DNA of 64,000 nt. It comes from JANJTB01 sp032027125 (GTDB taxonomy: Bacteria; Bacteroidota; Ignavibacteria; Kapaibacteriales; UBA2268). The DNA lies in NCBI GenBank assembly GCA_032027125.1, contig JAVSMQ010000001.1:2482568-2546567 (forward strand), given 5' to 3'. The position numbers and the translations under genes are program-made. How positions within the stretch are numbered: the first letter of the stretch is position 1; every line of letters begins with the position of its first letter. Below, one piece after another: positions 31,318-40,096 of this stretch. The notes beneath the pieces are model-generated. The model did not search any database. It saw only the letters and a program-made list of their open reading frames with translations, and was not told the DNA's origin.

Positions 31318-31497
31318 ATGACAAAAGAACTTGTAATTACGACAATAAATGAGCTTGATGAGCCTTTTTCATTTGATGAATTTCTGGAAAAACTTTTGTT
31401 TATTGAAAAGGTTGAAAGAGGATTAAGGCAGTCTGAGAAAGGTAATATTATAAGTGATGAAGAATTAGACATCAGAGTTAAGCAATGGTCAGCTTAA
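31318..31497 (+). CDS. Antitoxin of a ParE-like pair
   Basis: This 59-residue acidic, helical protein (MTKELVITTINELDEPFSFDEF...) ends ISDEELDIRVKQWSA, a tail seen in small antitoxins that pair with RelE/ParE toxins. It overlaps the toxin gene by 13 bases, which implies coupled translation. The ATG at 31318 is preferred to GTG codons upstream. A ribosome site is weak (TTTTGG). Confidence 0.75.
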   Translation: MTKELVITTINELDEPFSFDEFLEKLLFIEKVERGLRQSEKGNIISDEELDIRVKQWSA

Positions 31498-31778
31498 ATT
31501 GGACAGAGCAAGCCGTTAATGATTTAAATAATGTATATGATTATATTTCAAAAGATTCTAAGCATTACGCTATACAACATATTTCAAGAATTCGGAGTAA
31601 ATGTTCTATTTTGAAAACTAATCCTTTGATAGGCAGGATAGTTCCTGAATTTGGAATTCAGAATTTGAGAGAGTTGATTTTTGGGAACTACCGGATAATT
31701 TATAAAGTTATTGATACTCAACAGATTGATATTTTGACAATATTCCATGCTGCACGATTACTAAAAATTGACAATTAG
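31485..31778 (+). CDS. RelE/ParE-family toxin
   Basis: This 97-residue protein has the family plan: LNWTEQAVNDLNNVYDYI helix pair, PLIGRIVPEFG, then strands LRELIFGNYRIIYKV and IDILTIFHAARLL with the typical H.AR motif. ParE proteins poison gyrase, RelE proteins cut mRNA; the HAARL end favours ParE-like. It appears intact and is coupled to the antitoxin before it. Confidence 0.85.
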   Translation: MVSLNWTEQAVNDLNNVYDYISKDSKHYAIQHISRIRSKCSILKTNPLIGRIVPEFGIQNLRELIFGNYRIIYKVIDTQQIDILTIFHAARLLKIDN

Positions 31779-31940
31779 ACAAATTAAGTTATGCCCTTAC
31801 TAATATTACTTATTGCGGAGAAAAGAGGTGGTTTCAACAGATGTAACAATTAGTGGAAGAAGAAAAAATGAAGCATAAATTAATTCGGTAATTGAATCGT
31901 ATTAAAATGATAATTTGAGTAATAAGTTGAGATTAATGAA

Positions 31941-32192
31941 ATGAATCAAATTGGAACAGTACAGTTGGACAAACAAATGGAGAACTCTATTGGTAGATGG
32001 GTTTCTTCAGGTCTTTATAAAAATGCGAATGAAGTCATCAAAGCCGGTTTAAAGTTACTTGAAGATGAAGAGAAAAGGGTGTTAGAGTTAAGAAGTGCCA
32101 TCCAAGAAGGTTTGGACAGCGGAATCGCATACAATTTCAACCCTGAAGAACAACTTCAAAATTTAAAATCTAATTATAAAACTGATGCCTAA
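31941..32192 (+). CDS. parD: ParD-type antitoxin
   Basis: This 83-residue protein has an N-terminal ribbon-helix-helix (TVQLDKQMENSIGRWVSSG, YKNANEVIKAGLKLLEDEE) and a C-terminal tail (LRSAIQEGLDSGIAYNF) typical of ParD. It binds the promoter and neutralises ParE. It overlaps the toxin gene by 8 bases. The toxin is broken by a stop codon, so this antitoxin may be a solitary regulator or an anti-addiction relic. Confidence 0.9.
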   Translation: MNQIGTVQLDKQMENSIGRWVSSGLYKNANEVIKAGLKLLEDEEKRVLELRSAIQEGLDSGIAYNFNPEEQLQNLKSNYKTDA

Positions 32193-32487
32193 ACTATTAT
32201 TTTCAAATAAAGCAATTAATGATTTATCTTCAATTTGGGAATATAGCACCGAAAATTGGTCTGAACAATAAGCCGACAAATATTATAATTCACTCATTGA
32301 TAGCAGCAACCAAATTTTATTGATGCCTGAGATCGGAAAAAATTATGATATTATTCTAAAGGGTTTAAAGGGCTATCATTACGGTCAACACATAATATTC
32401 TATTTTCAAAAAGAATATTCAATTATAGAAATTATAAGAATTTTACACAAAAGAATGGATTTGAAAAACAGACTTCAAGGTAAATAA
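32185..32487 (+). pseudogene. parE: ParE toxin interrupted by a nonsense codon
   Basis: The frame starts at ATG 32185 and stops at TAA 32485-32487, but codon 29 (32269-32271) is TAA. The surrounding residues ENWSEQ then ADKYYNSLIDSS fit ParE where Gln (CAA) is common, so a single C to T change explains it. The rest is intact: SLIDSSNQILLMPEIGK, YHYGQHIIFYF, IIEIIRILHKRMDL with the HKRMD end. The toxin is inactivated by one substitution while the antitoxin is kept. Confidence 0.9.
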
Positions 32488-32527
32488 TGAGTTTAAAGTT
32501 TGTTAACCCAAATCTTTAAATGCCCTA

Positions 32528-32544
32528 CAGACACAATATATTGC
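32528..32544 (+). repeat. 17-bp direct repeat, right copy
   Basis: An exact second copy of CAGACACAATATATTGC (first at 31197). Both are followed by GC.GA-rich sequence; another partial copy, TTATTGCGGAGAAAAGAG, is near 31812 between the two toxin-antitoxin modules. Confidence 0.6.
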
Positions 32545-32644
32545 AGAGAAAAGAGATAGTTCAGTCAATTAAGAAGTTGCAAATGATTTTGTTAAGTTTG
32601 AAGTAATTATATTTCCCTGACTTATTAAATGAGGAGATTTAGCT

Positions 32645-34129
32645 ATGCCTTCACTAAATATTAAACTGAAATTCTTTAATCCGGTAACAGATTTGTATTA
32701 TGAATCTGTTAATGATGTCAAAGTGCAGGTTATAAGGAAAAATCCTGCGAATGAAAATATATTAGATGACTCAGTTGACCTGTCTTTTGATGAAAACACT
32801 TTGACTTATTGGTTGAGTAAACCTGAATTTGAATTTTCAAAAGACCTTATGATTCGTATTGAATTTGATAAAGCAAATTTCTCTTCTGGTAAGCAGGAAT
32901 GGCTGTCGGATGAAGAGGTACAGACAGCTGATTTGCCTGTTCTGATTCCCGCGGAGCTGCCTTACTGGGATACTAACTTTGGTTGGGATGCGGCTTCCGG
33001 TAAGTCTGAGAAAATATTTTCCGGCTCCGGATTATCGAGGGACTCAACGCCTGTTAATCCCTTTACAATACACATACCGCTGCGTGAAGTCTTTAATGTA
33101 GGTCATCGCGGTGCTCCGTATCATTATCCCGAAAATACAATCGCATCATTCAGAAAGGCATTGGAATTGGGAGCAAATGCCTTAGAATTCGACTTATGTC
33201 TGACAAAAGATAATAATGTTATTGTATTCCACGATTCACAGCCGGTAGCGATATCTGTCGGTACTGACAGAAGGCTTTTCGAGCCATATCCTTACGAACT
33301 AATTTCACCTTCATTTCTTTTTAGAAATGGTATTAGATATTTTTTGTGGAAAAAATTTATTGACGGTGTTTATGTTGATGAAAGTTACGAAATGATGACA
33401 TCATTTAATCAGCTTGATATAATTAATTTAACGGTTGATGAAGTCAGGAAATATTATCATTTTGAAACTGTAAACGGTCAAAAATACGAAATTCCTACTC
33501 TTGAAGAATTTCTTGATTTTGCAGTTGAAAATAATAATCAGTTGAGACTGCTGTTTTTTGATATTAAACACCCAAATACTAATAATGACGAAACGCTGAT
33601 GGAGCATCTTGGCAATGCAATAGGTTTCATACTGCAGAAATACCCTAAACTCCCGGAATACCTTGTAGTAAGTTCACCAAAAACCAATTTACTTGAAAAA
33701 CTCCGCAAAGCAATTTTGGAAACCGGAGAAGACCGCTGCAGTTTTGCTTATGATGCTGCCGGTGGTTTGGATGCTGTTCTTGCAGATGTATCCGAAAGTT
33801 TACTTGACAAAATTTCGCAGCCCTTTCGTTGGTTTGCAGGTTTATTTACACCAAAAATACTCAATCCGATTAAAATTGCAAGGAAGTTGGGTAATAAGGT
33901 TGTTTCTATCGGTTCACTACTTCGACCAAGCAGTATAAAAGAAATTAAGGAAGCCGCTTTTGATAGGGATTTTAATATTGAAAGTCCTGTTGAAATAATA
34001 TTGCACTGGACACTGAATGAACCAAGACAATTTATTGATTCGCTCAAATTAGGTGTAAACGGAATACTGACCGACAGACCGGATGAGCTTAAAAGAATAT
34101 TGGAAAGATTAAAAGTTAAGATAAAGTAA
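32645..34129 (+). CDS. Glycerophosphodiester phosphodiesterase-family protein
   Basis: The protein has 494 residues. Residues 1-145 are an extra beta-rich domain (LNIKLKFFNPVTDLYYE, VQVIRKNP) of unknown type. The GDPD TIM barrel starts near 150: VGHRGAPYHYPENTIASF with His154-Arg155, ALEFDLCLTKD with Glu181 and Asp183, IVFHDSQP with His196, and GVNGILTDRPDEL at the end. It hydrolyses glycerophosphodiesters to glycerol 3-phosphate and an alcohol. There is no signal peptide, so it acts in the cytosol. A ~30-residue insert with SYEMMTS precedes LTVDEVRKY. Confidence 0.85.
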   Translation: MPSLNIKLKFFNPVTDLYYESVNDVKVQVIRKNPANENILDDSVDLSFDENTLTYWLSKPEFEFSKDLMIRIEFDKANFSSGKQEWLSDEEVQTADLPVLIPAELPYWDTNFGWDAASGKSEKIFSGSGLSRDSTPVNPFTIHIPLREVFNVGHRGAPYHYPENTIASFRKALELGANALEFDLCLTKDNNVIVFHDSQPVAISVGTDRRLFEPYPYELISPSFLFRNGIRYFLWKKFIDGVYVDESYEMMTSFNQLDIINLTVDEVRKYYHFETVNGQKYEIPTLEEFLDFAVENNNQLRLLFFDIKHPNTNNDETLMEHLGNAIGFILQKYPKLPEYLVVSSPKTNLLEKLRKAILETGEDRCSFAYDAAGGLDAVLADVSESLLDKISQPFRWFAGLFTPKILNPIKIARKLGNKVVSIGSLLRPSSIKEIKEAAFDRDFNIESPVEIILHWTLNEPRQFIDSLKLGVNGILTDRPDELKRILERLKVKIK

Positions 34130-34253
34130 AATATTTTGTTATTAATCTGAATTGTTATGTTTACACTCCGCTGCNAAATTATATAATCTTTATAGATTCT
34201 AAAATTTATTATTTAATTCGGATAAACTTTATTCATTTTTCAGGATTATGTTT

Positions 34254-36722
34254 ATGAAATTATTACTCGCCTTTTCAGTGTTAATAATCACAAGCGTATT
34301 ATTAACTGCACAGCCAGCAACAATTACCTATCAGGGCAAATTGCTCGACAATGCAGATGTACCTGTTAACCAATTGGGTGCTTCCCTTTCTTTTGCAATT
34401 TATGATGCTTCATCAGGTGGTAATAAATTATGGCCCCTTGGAAGTTCGGCTGTCAACAAGACAGTTGATATAAATATTGGATTATATTCTGTTTTATTAG
34501 GAACCGGTATCGGCGGTGACGAAGCCTTCACTGCTGCCATGTTTAACGGAAAAATTCCATATCTGCAGGTAACGGTAGGTGCATCCGTACTGCCGAGAAC
34601 TCCGCTTACCAATGTTCCTTTTTCATTGATTGCAAATCAGCTTAGTGCTTCCGGCTGGGCAAGTCCTGCGGCGATAGGCAGCACCACATCAAGTACAGGA
34701 AAGTTTACTGCTGTTGCAATATTTAACCCTGCTGCAGGTACAATAGCATTAAATACAAACTCAACAAATGCATCGAATAATGCTACCGTAGGGAATTTTT
34801 CACAATCCGGATTGGGAAATGGAATAACAATTCAAATGTCCAATGGAGCAAATAGTGCAAGAGGTATTGATGTAACTCAATCAGGTGCGGGTCCGGGTGT
34901 TTTTGCCACATCTACAGGAGGTATGGGTATATGGGGTATATCATCTACTATTTCAGGAGCGGGTGTATTGGGGGATAATACATTCGGTGAAGCCGTAGTA
35001 GGAAGGAACCGCGGAGGCAATGGTGTCGGTGCTGTTGTGGGCAGAAATGACAGTTCCGGTTACGGTGTAAGAGGTTTTAATACAAAAAACGGTATCGGTG
35101 TACTCGGACAATCGGGAATCAGCGGAGGAACCGGAACAGCAGGCAAATTCGAGAATACTAATGCCGGTAACTCGACAAATGTAGTACAAGTTGCAACAAA
35201 CGGTACCGGAGCAGGTTTAACAGTGCAATTAACAAATGCTGCAAATGGAGCGAGAGGTATTGATGTAACTCAATCAGGTGTGGGTTCCGGTGTTTTTGCA
35301 ACATCTGCAGGAGGTATGGCATTATGGGGAATAGCTTCAGCGATGTCAGGAGCAGGAGTATTGGGCGACAATACTTTTGGTGAAGCAGTCGTTGGCAGGA
35401 ACCGCGGAGGTAACGGTGTCGGAGCAGTAGTAGGAAGAAATGACAGTTCCGGTTACGGTGTGAGGGGTTTCAATACGAAAACAGGTATAGGTGTACTCGG
35501 GCAATCGGGAATTAGCGGCGGCACAGGTATAGCAGGACGATTTGAAAATGTAAATTCTTCAAATAACTCTACTACGGTTGAAGTAGCAACAAATGGTACA
35601 GGAAGAGGTATAACAGTACAGATGACAAATGTGGCAAATGGCTCACGAGGTATTGATGTTACCCATTCAGGTTCGGGTTCAGGAGTTTTTGCAACATCTA
35701 CAGGTGGTATGGGTATATGGGGTATATCATCTACTATTTCAGGTGCTGGTATTTTGGGAGATAATACATTCGGTGAAGCAGTAGTAGGCAGGAACCGAGG
35801 CGGCAATGGGGTCGGTGCAGTTGTGGGCAGAAATGACAGTTCCGGTTACGGTGTGAGGGGTTTCAATACTAAGAACGGAATTGGTGTCCTCGGACAATCC
35901 GGTTACAGCGGCGGTACAGGAACAGCTGGCAGATTTGAAAATGTTAATTCTGCTAATGGCAGTGACGCTTTTCAGGTAGCTTCAAACGGAACCGGATGGA
36001 GTGCAAGAATTACAAATTCAAGTGCAAGCGGCGAAGGTCTTTTAATCAGTACACTTGCCGGCAGAGTAGCGCTTTCTGTTGTAGGCGGAACTAAAAACGC
36101 TATTGTCAACACTTCAAAAGGTCCCACCGGTTTGTATTGCGAAGAATCATCCGAAGTTTGGTTTACTGACTACGGAATCGGGAAATTAACTAATGGTTCC
36201 GTTCGTATTATCATTGACCCGCTTTATTCAGAAACAGTAAATCTTAATGAAATTTATCACGTATTTATTCAGGCAAGAGGTAATGCAGAATTATATACGT
36301 GTGATTATGATAATACGGGTTTTTCAGTAAAAAGCAGCCGCGGCGATGAAAATGTGGAATTTTCTTATAAAATTATTGCTAAAAGAACAGGTTTTGAAGA
36401 TAAGAGAATGGAATTATATGAGTTTTTGAAAAATGACGAAGCTTTTATTTCACAGTCTGCACAGAAACCTGCTGCCAATATTCCAACAAATAATATTAAG
36501 CTGGCATCCGATTTACAGAAAAGTGAAAATTTCATAAATACGTCAAAGACCGAAGTCAATAATATTTCAAATCCATTAAATTTATCTTCAGAATCAACTT
36601 TGGATGTTAATAGTATTAAAAATCCGGTTGACGGTTTGAATTCAACTTCCGTCAGTGAAAAGAGAAATTTACAATTACCATCGGAATCAATTTTAAATGA
36701 GGAATCACCGGACAAAAAATAA
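34254..36722 (+). CDS. Large exported repeat protein (surface/fibre-like)
   Basis: This 822-residue protein has a signal peptide (MKLLLAFSVLIITSVLLTAQ). An N-terminal domain (TITYQGKLLDNADVPV, LSFAIYD, GLYSVLLGTG) is common in secreted Bacteroidota fibre-like proteins. Three 131-residue repeats follow, encoded at 34815-35993, with GVLGDNTFGEAVVGRNRGG, GNGVGAVVGRNDSSGYGV and GVLGQSG. The C-terminal part has VWFTDYGIGKLTNGSVRIII and FSYKIIAKRTGFEDKRMEL. A Ser/Asn-rich tail ends the chain. No T9SS sorting domain is present. A beta-helix or trimeric fibre is likely. An N base lies upstream at 34175. Confidence 0.75.
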   Translation: MKLLLAFSVLIITSVLLTAQPATITYQGKLLDNADVPVNQLGASLSFAIYDASSGGNKLWPLGSSAVNKTVDINIGLYSVLLGTGIGGDEAFTAAMFNGKIPYLQVTVGASVLPRTPLTNVPFSLIANQLSASGWASPAAIGSTTSSTGKFTAVAIFNPAAGTIALNTNSTNASNNATVGNFSQSGLGNGITIQMSNGANSARGIDVTQSGAGPGVFATSTGGMGIWGISSTISGAGVLGDNTFGEAVVGRNRGGNGVGAVVGRNDSSGYGVRGFNTKNGIGVLGQSGISGGTGTAGKFENTNAGNSTNVVQVATNGTGAGLTVQLTNAANGARGIDVTQSGVGSGVFATSAGGMALWGIASAMSGAGVLGDNTFGEAVVGRNRGGNGVGAVVGRNDSSGYGVRGFNTKTGIGVLGQSGISGGTGIAGRFENVNSSNNSTTVEVATNGTGRGITVQMTNVANGSRGIDVTHSGSGSGVFATSTGGMGIWGISSTISGAGILGDNTFGEAVVGRNRGGNGVGAVVGRNDSSGYGVRGFNTKNGIGVLGQSGYSGGTGTAGRFENVNSANGSDAFQVASNGTGWSARITNSSASGEGLLISTLAGRVALSVVGGTKNAIVNTSKGPTGLYCEESSEVWFTDYGIGKLTNGSVRIIIDPLYSETVNLNEIYHVFIQARGNAELYTCDYDNTGFSVKSSRGDENVEFSYKIIAKRTGFEDKRMELYEFLKNDEAFISQSAQKPAANIPTNNIKLASDLQKSENFINTSKTEVNNISNPLNLSSESTLDVNSIKNPVDGLNSTSVSEKRNLQLPSESILNEESPDKK
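34815..35993 (+). repeat. Three tandem in-frame 393-bp repeats
   Basis: Units start at 34815, 35208 and 35601, with a partial fourth at 35994; spacing is exactly 393 bp (131 codons). DNA identity is high: the stretch around AATGACAGTTCCGGTTACGG is the same in all three. Such repeats can expand or contract by recombination. Confidence 0.95.
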
Positions 36723-36827
36723 CATGAAATAATACTATTATATGTTATTAATTGACAATAATAATCCGGTGTCAATTGAATTTGATTTTTGTTATTAATT
36801 TTTATTCAAACTAAATACGGATAAAAT

Positions 36828-38501
36828 ATGATTAAGAAATTATTAATAATATTGCTGCTTCTCAGCCCAATGGTAACTTTATGTCAGTCAACTCAGGCTG
36901 ATGTAGTTCCCGGCGGAGGCGGGGTGACCGCAAATGCCCAATATAAGAATTTCGGTACTTTCGGGCAGCCGGCAGCAAGCCAGTCGCAAAATGCATCATT
37001 TAGAAATAGGGAAGGATTTCTAAATGCCCAGGATCCGTCTCTTCCTGCTGTACAATCAATTTCCGTAAATGACATTTTTCCGTTAAGTGCAATTTGTGAG
37101 GGTAATCTTGTATATAATGGATTTATGTTTACTGTTTACGGTTTTGTTTGTAGTGAATCACCAAACCCTGAACTAATTGTTAATGAATTTAGACGTACTA
37201 AAGATAGTACAGGAATTGGAACTTTTATACATGAATTGACCGGACTTAATACAAATACACTGTATTATGTCAGGGCTTATGCTTCAAACAGCCTTGGTAC
37301 TGTTTACGGCAGCCAGATGAACCTGACTACCGATTTATTACAACAGGATATTTCACTCAATACCGGTTGGAATCTCATTTCGACTTATGTAGAGCCGGAT
37401 AATAAATCAATGCCGGTAATTTGGGATGCTATAAAGAGTTTTGTTACAATTGTAAAAAATAATGCCGGTCAGGCTTATATCCCGGCATTTAATATCAATC
37501 AAATTGGCAACTGGAATAAGTATGAAGGTTATCAATGTTACTTAACCCAGTCCAAAATATTGAGTATTATTGGAAATAATATCAGACCTGAAGATACACC
37601 TATTTCACTGACATCAGGTTGGAAAATTGTTCCATATCTGAGAAACAGTCCTATGTCTGCACCTGTTGCTCTTGGTATTCTGGTAAATGATAACGCTCTT
37701 ACAATTGCCAAAAACAATGCAGGTCAGGTATATATTCCTGCTTTTAATATTAACCAGATCGGTAATTTGATTCCCGGTCAGGGATATCAGATGTATCTAA
37801 GTAAAAATACTACTCTTACTTATCCGGCAAATTCTCAGGGGCGTTTTGCTGCGGGTGAGGATGTTACGCCCATGCCGAAAGTATTGATACCTGTATATAA
37901 AATGACCGGTAATAATGCTGTTCTTTTGGTTCAGTCTGATGCCGATAATGGCAGCGAAATCGGTGTTTATAATCAAAATGAAAAGCTAATCGGTTCGGGA
38001 GTTGTTCAGAATAATATTGCATCGGTAACTATTTGGGGAGATGATGAGCAGACTGAGATAACAGACGGAGCGGCTCTTAATTCTGAGTTGAGAATTATGA
38101 ATTATGAATTGAAGTCAGGAAAGCTGTTTGATGTTGATATATTGGAATTAGAAGATTTTATAACCGGTGAAAAAGTTGATGTATTGAATTATAAAAAAGA
38201 TGCAATGTATTTTGTCAAAACAGGAATAATTCAAAATTCATCAACTATTTCTCTGAATGTAAGACCTAATCCGGCATCAGACATTATTGAAATCGAATTT
38301 ACAACACCTGACTGCCAGGCAACCGACCTTTCAATTTATTCGGTTGACGGTAAATTAATTTCAAATTTATCAGGCAAGCTGCAAGCTCTGAATAACAATA
38401 AAATTACTCATAACATCAGCAATTTCTCATCAGGCGAATATACAATAATCCTCACCTGCGAAAATGAAAGAGCTGTGAGAAAAGTTGTGGTGGTGAGATA
38501 G
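36828..38501 (+). CDS. Secreted T9SS-sorted protein with internal duplication
   Basis: This 557-residue protein has a signal peptide (MIKKLLIILLLLSPMVTLCQ). Residues 70-165 resemble a fibronectin type III-like module (VYNGFMFTVYGFVCSE, LTGLNTNTLYYVRAYASNS). Two related blocks of about 85 residues (180-265, 265-345) share NNAGQ.YIPAFNINQIGN at 211 and 296. The last 85 residues are a sorting domain: LNVRPNPASDIIEIEF, SIYSVDGKLISN and SSGEYTIILTCENERAVRKV. It is likely exported and attached to the cell surface. Gene order after the repeat protein suggests, but does not prove, joint function. Confidence 0.8.
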   Translation: MIKKLLIILLLLSPMVTLCQSTQADVVPGGGGVTANAQYKNFGTFGQPAASQSQNASFRNREGFLNAQDPSLPAVQSISVNDIFPLSAICEGNLVYNGFMFTVYGFVCSESPNPELIVNEFRRTKDSTGIGTFIHELTGLNTNTLYYVRAYASNSLGTVYGSQMNLTTDLLQQDISLNTGWNLISTYVEPDNKSMPVIWDAIKSFVTIVKNNAGQAYIPAFNINQIGNWNKYEGYQCYLTQSKILSIIGNNIRPEDTPISLTSGWKIVPYLRNSPMSAPVALGILVNDNALTIAKNNAGQVYIPAFNINQIGNLIPGQGYQMYLSKNTTLTYPANSQGRFAAGEDVTPMPKVLIPVYKMTGNNAVLLVQSDADNGSEIGVYNQNEKLIGSGVVQNNIASVTIWGDDEQTEITDGAALNSELRIMNYELKSGKLFDVDILELEDFITGEKVDVLNYKKDAMYFVKTGIIQNSSTISLNVRPNPASDIIEIEFTTPDCQATDLSIYSVDGKLISNLSGKLQALNNNKITHNISNFSSGEYTIILTCENERAVRKVVVVR

Positions 38502-38577
38502 AATCGTTTAAATGTGTCTTGTATTAAATTTATTAAAAGTCTGGCAAATATGATTTTGTTGGACTTTTTTACTCTTA

Positions 38578-38755
38578 CTACTTTGGAGGGACCAGCTTGC
38601 AGAAAAAGTACAACCAACAGTTACTATAATCACCAACACCATAGTCACCCAAACTACTTTCTACATCCTTCTCTTTTCCAATGTAACCTTGACGTGTCAG
38701 TGATAATGTATCAAGCAATGTTCCTTCCAAAATGACATATTCATTGTAGTTAAAA
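38578..38755 (-). pseudogene. Rhs core fragment (remnant A)
   Basis: Minus-strand translation gives LLDTLSLTRQGYIGKEKD then VESSLGDYGV, the Rhs-core segment also found in remnants B (39347) and C (40097). It then diverges and stops at 38578-38580. Start and tip are absent. It lies just downstream (on the minus strand) of a toxin gene. Confidence 0.75.
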
Positions 38756-38789
38756 AGTATTCAAAATGAAGCCTTAGTAATTCTATGAA

Positions 38790-39059
38790 TTAGTAAACTT
38801 CATCATGAGTACCAATATCAATTAATTGGATGGTAATTTTGTCAATAATTTCAAAAACCAAACGATATTTAAAATCTAAATAACATGAATAATAATTTCT
38901 AAATTTACCTTGTAATTTATCTATTTTCAAAATCGAATGGAATGGCTCAACCTCCAATAATTCAATTCTTGATTGAAAAAGTTCACCAATTTGTTTATTA
39001 TTCTTAGTCAGCTTTCTCAATTTGCGAACAAAGGAATCATCCCAAATTAGCTTATACAC
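38790..39059 (-). CDS. RelE/YafQ-like toxin
   Basis: This 89-residue protein has the RelE-superfamily layout: MYKLIWDDSFVRKLRKLTKN, a helical middle, LQGKFRNYYSCYLDFKYRLVFEI and IQLIDIGTHDEVY, with the His-Asp-Glu ending of YafQ-type mRNA nucleases. It overlaps the antitoxin gene by 8 bases. It seems intact. It is wedged between two Rhs core fragments. Confidence 0.85.
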   Translation of the reverse strand: MYKLIWDDSFVRKLRKLTKNNKQIGELFQSRIELLEVEPFHSILKIDKLQGKFRNYYSCYLDFKYRLVFEIIDKITIQLIDIGTHDEVY

Positions 39060-39261
39060 TATTAACTTCCCTAAATAAGTCCTTTGCAGAGCCGGTTCTT
39101 ACTTTTCCTTCATAATAATTCTGTTTAGCTTCTTTTATTCTTTCGACTAAGGAATCTCTTTGAGATTCAATCAATCCCTTTTTCATAATTTCAAAAGAAA
39201 ATTCCTTATCCTCTAAATCAAGGGTTTCCCAATTTTCGATTACTTCTGTTATTGTACTCAT
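39052..39261 (-). CDS. Antitoxin of the RelE/YafQ-like pair
   Basis: This 69-residue protein (MSTITEVIENWETLDLEDKEFSF...) is helical and ends with YYEGKVRTGSAKDLFREV, a tail like that of small antitoxins paired with RelE toxins. The overlap with the toxin supports coupling. A separate DNA-binding domain is not apparent. The promoter must lie in 39262-39346. Confidence 0.75.
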   Translation of the reverse strand: MSTITEVIENWETLDLEDKEFSFEIMKKGLIESQRDSLVERIKEAKQNYYEGKVRTGSAKDLFREVNSV

Positions 39262-39346
39262 AATTTGATTGCATATTGTTTATAATAAATGATTAAACGA
39301 TTGTAAATATTTAGTATTATAATGATGCAGCTTTACCATCCCAATC

Positions 39347-39625
39347 TTATGCCCAGATAGGGTTATTCCCGGTATACTGATACGGACTCCACCCCAAATA
39401 CTTCTCAAACAACGGTTCTATACTTGTAAATCTCCCAGTTGCATAATCATACTTACGGACTCCGTGGTCTCTGAGACTACTTTCAACATCTTTCTCTTTG
39501 CCGATATAGCCTTGACGGGTAATCGAGAAAGTATCAAGCATTGTTGCTCCGTATGGTTCGTAAGTTTTGTAGTTCAGCATCTGCCCTGTACCGGACATTG
39601 TATATCGCAGCGAACCGAGATATAA
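39347..39625 (-). pseudogene. Rhs core fragment (remnant B)
   Basis: The frame, read from 39625, starts YLGSLRYT directly after the stop codon of the toxin at 39626 and continues through LNYKTYEPYGAT, LDTFSITRQGYIGKEKD, VRKYDYATGRF and LGWSPYQYTGNNPIW. It stops exactly where a variable tip would begin. It is a headless and tipless core segment, flanked by toxin-antitoxin pairs on both sides. Confidence 0.85.
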
Positions 39626-39886
39626 TCATTTATAAACATCTTTTCTATGAGCGATTCTAATTATTTCGATAATGAGGATTTTATCTTCTATTGAATATAC
39701 AACCCGGTAATCTCCGACTTTTAAGCGATAATGTTTTGAAAGTGAAACCATATTTTTACTATTATCAGGTCTTGGTTCGTTAGATAATTCAGAAATTGCA
39801 TCATAAATTTTATCTGCAAATTGATTTGGTATCTTTTTCAACTCTTTTACAGCGGATTTTTTCCAAAAGATTTTATATTCAATCAT
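39626..39886 (-). CDS. RelE/ParE-family toxin
   Basis: This 86-residue protein has MIEYKIFWKKSAVKELKKIP, then HYRLKVGDYRVVYSIEDKI and IIEIIRIAHRKDVYK, the standard RelE motifs with LKVGDYRVVY and the HRKDVY end. Its TGA is followed in the same frame by remnant B. It overlaps the antitoxin by 8 bases. The toxin looks functional. Confidence 0.9.
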   Translation of the reverse strand: MIEYKIFWKKSAVKELKKIPNQFADKIYDAISELSNEPRPDNSKNMVSLSKHYRLKVGDYRVVYSIEDKILIIEIIRIAHRKDVYK

Positions 39887-40058
39887 TTTGGTTAATCATA
39901 GTTTTTACAAGAGAATGTTCAATCAGAATATCGCTTTTTCTTTCTGCTATAACTCTTAAGTCATCAATCTCTTCAAGTATGTCAAGATAGTCAGAAAACG
40001 ACATTACAACATCTGTCTTTTCACCGATTTCATTTGTTATATATTTTACTTCAAACAT
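39879..40058 (-). CDS. RelB/Phd-like antitoxin
   Basis: This 59-residue protein (MFEVKYITNEIGEKTDVVMSF...) carries the short antitoxin plan: an N-terminal strand region, SDYLDILEEIDDLRVIAERK and a tail with VKTMINQND. The start at 40058 is fixed by AAGGAG 7 bases upstream; an upstream ATG frame lacks a site. It overlaps the toxin by 8 bases. Confidence 0.8.
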   Translation of the reverse strand: MFEVKYITNEIGEKTDVVMSFSDYLDILEEIDDLRVIAERKSDILIEHSLVKTMINQND

Positions 40059-40096
40059 ATAAAACTCCTTGTATTTAATCAAAATAATTGACAACC

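Noticed and set aside
35453..35806. 117-codon Pro-rich frame opposite the repeat protein
   Set aside because: It arises from the Gly-rich repeat codons on the other strand.
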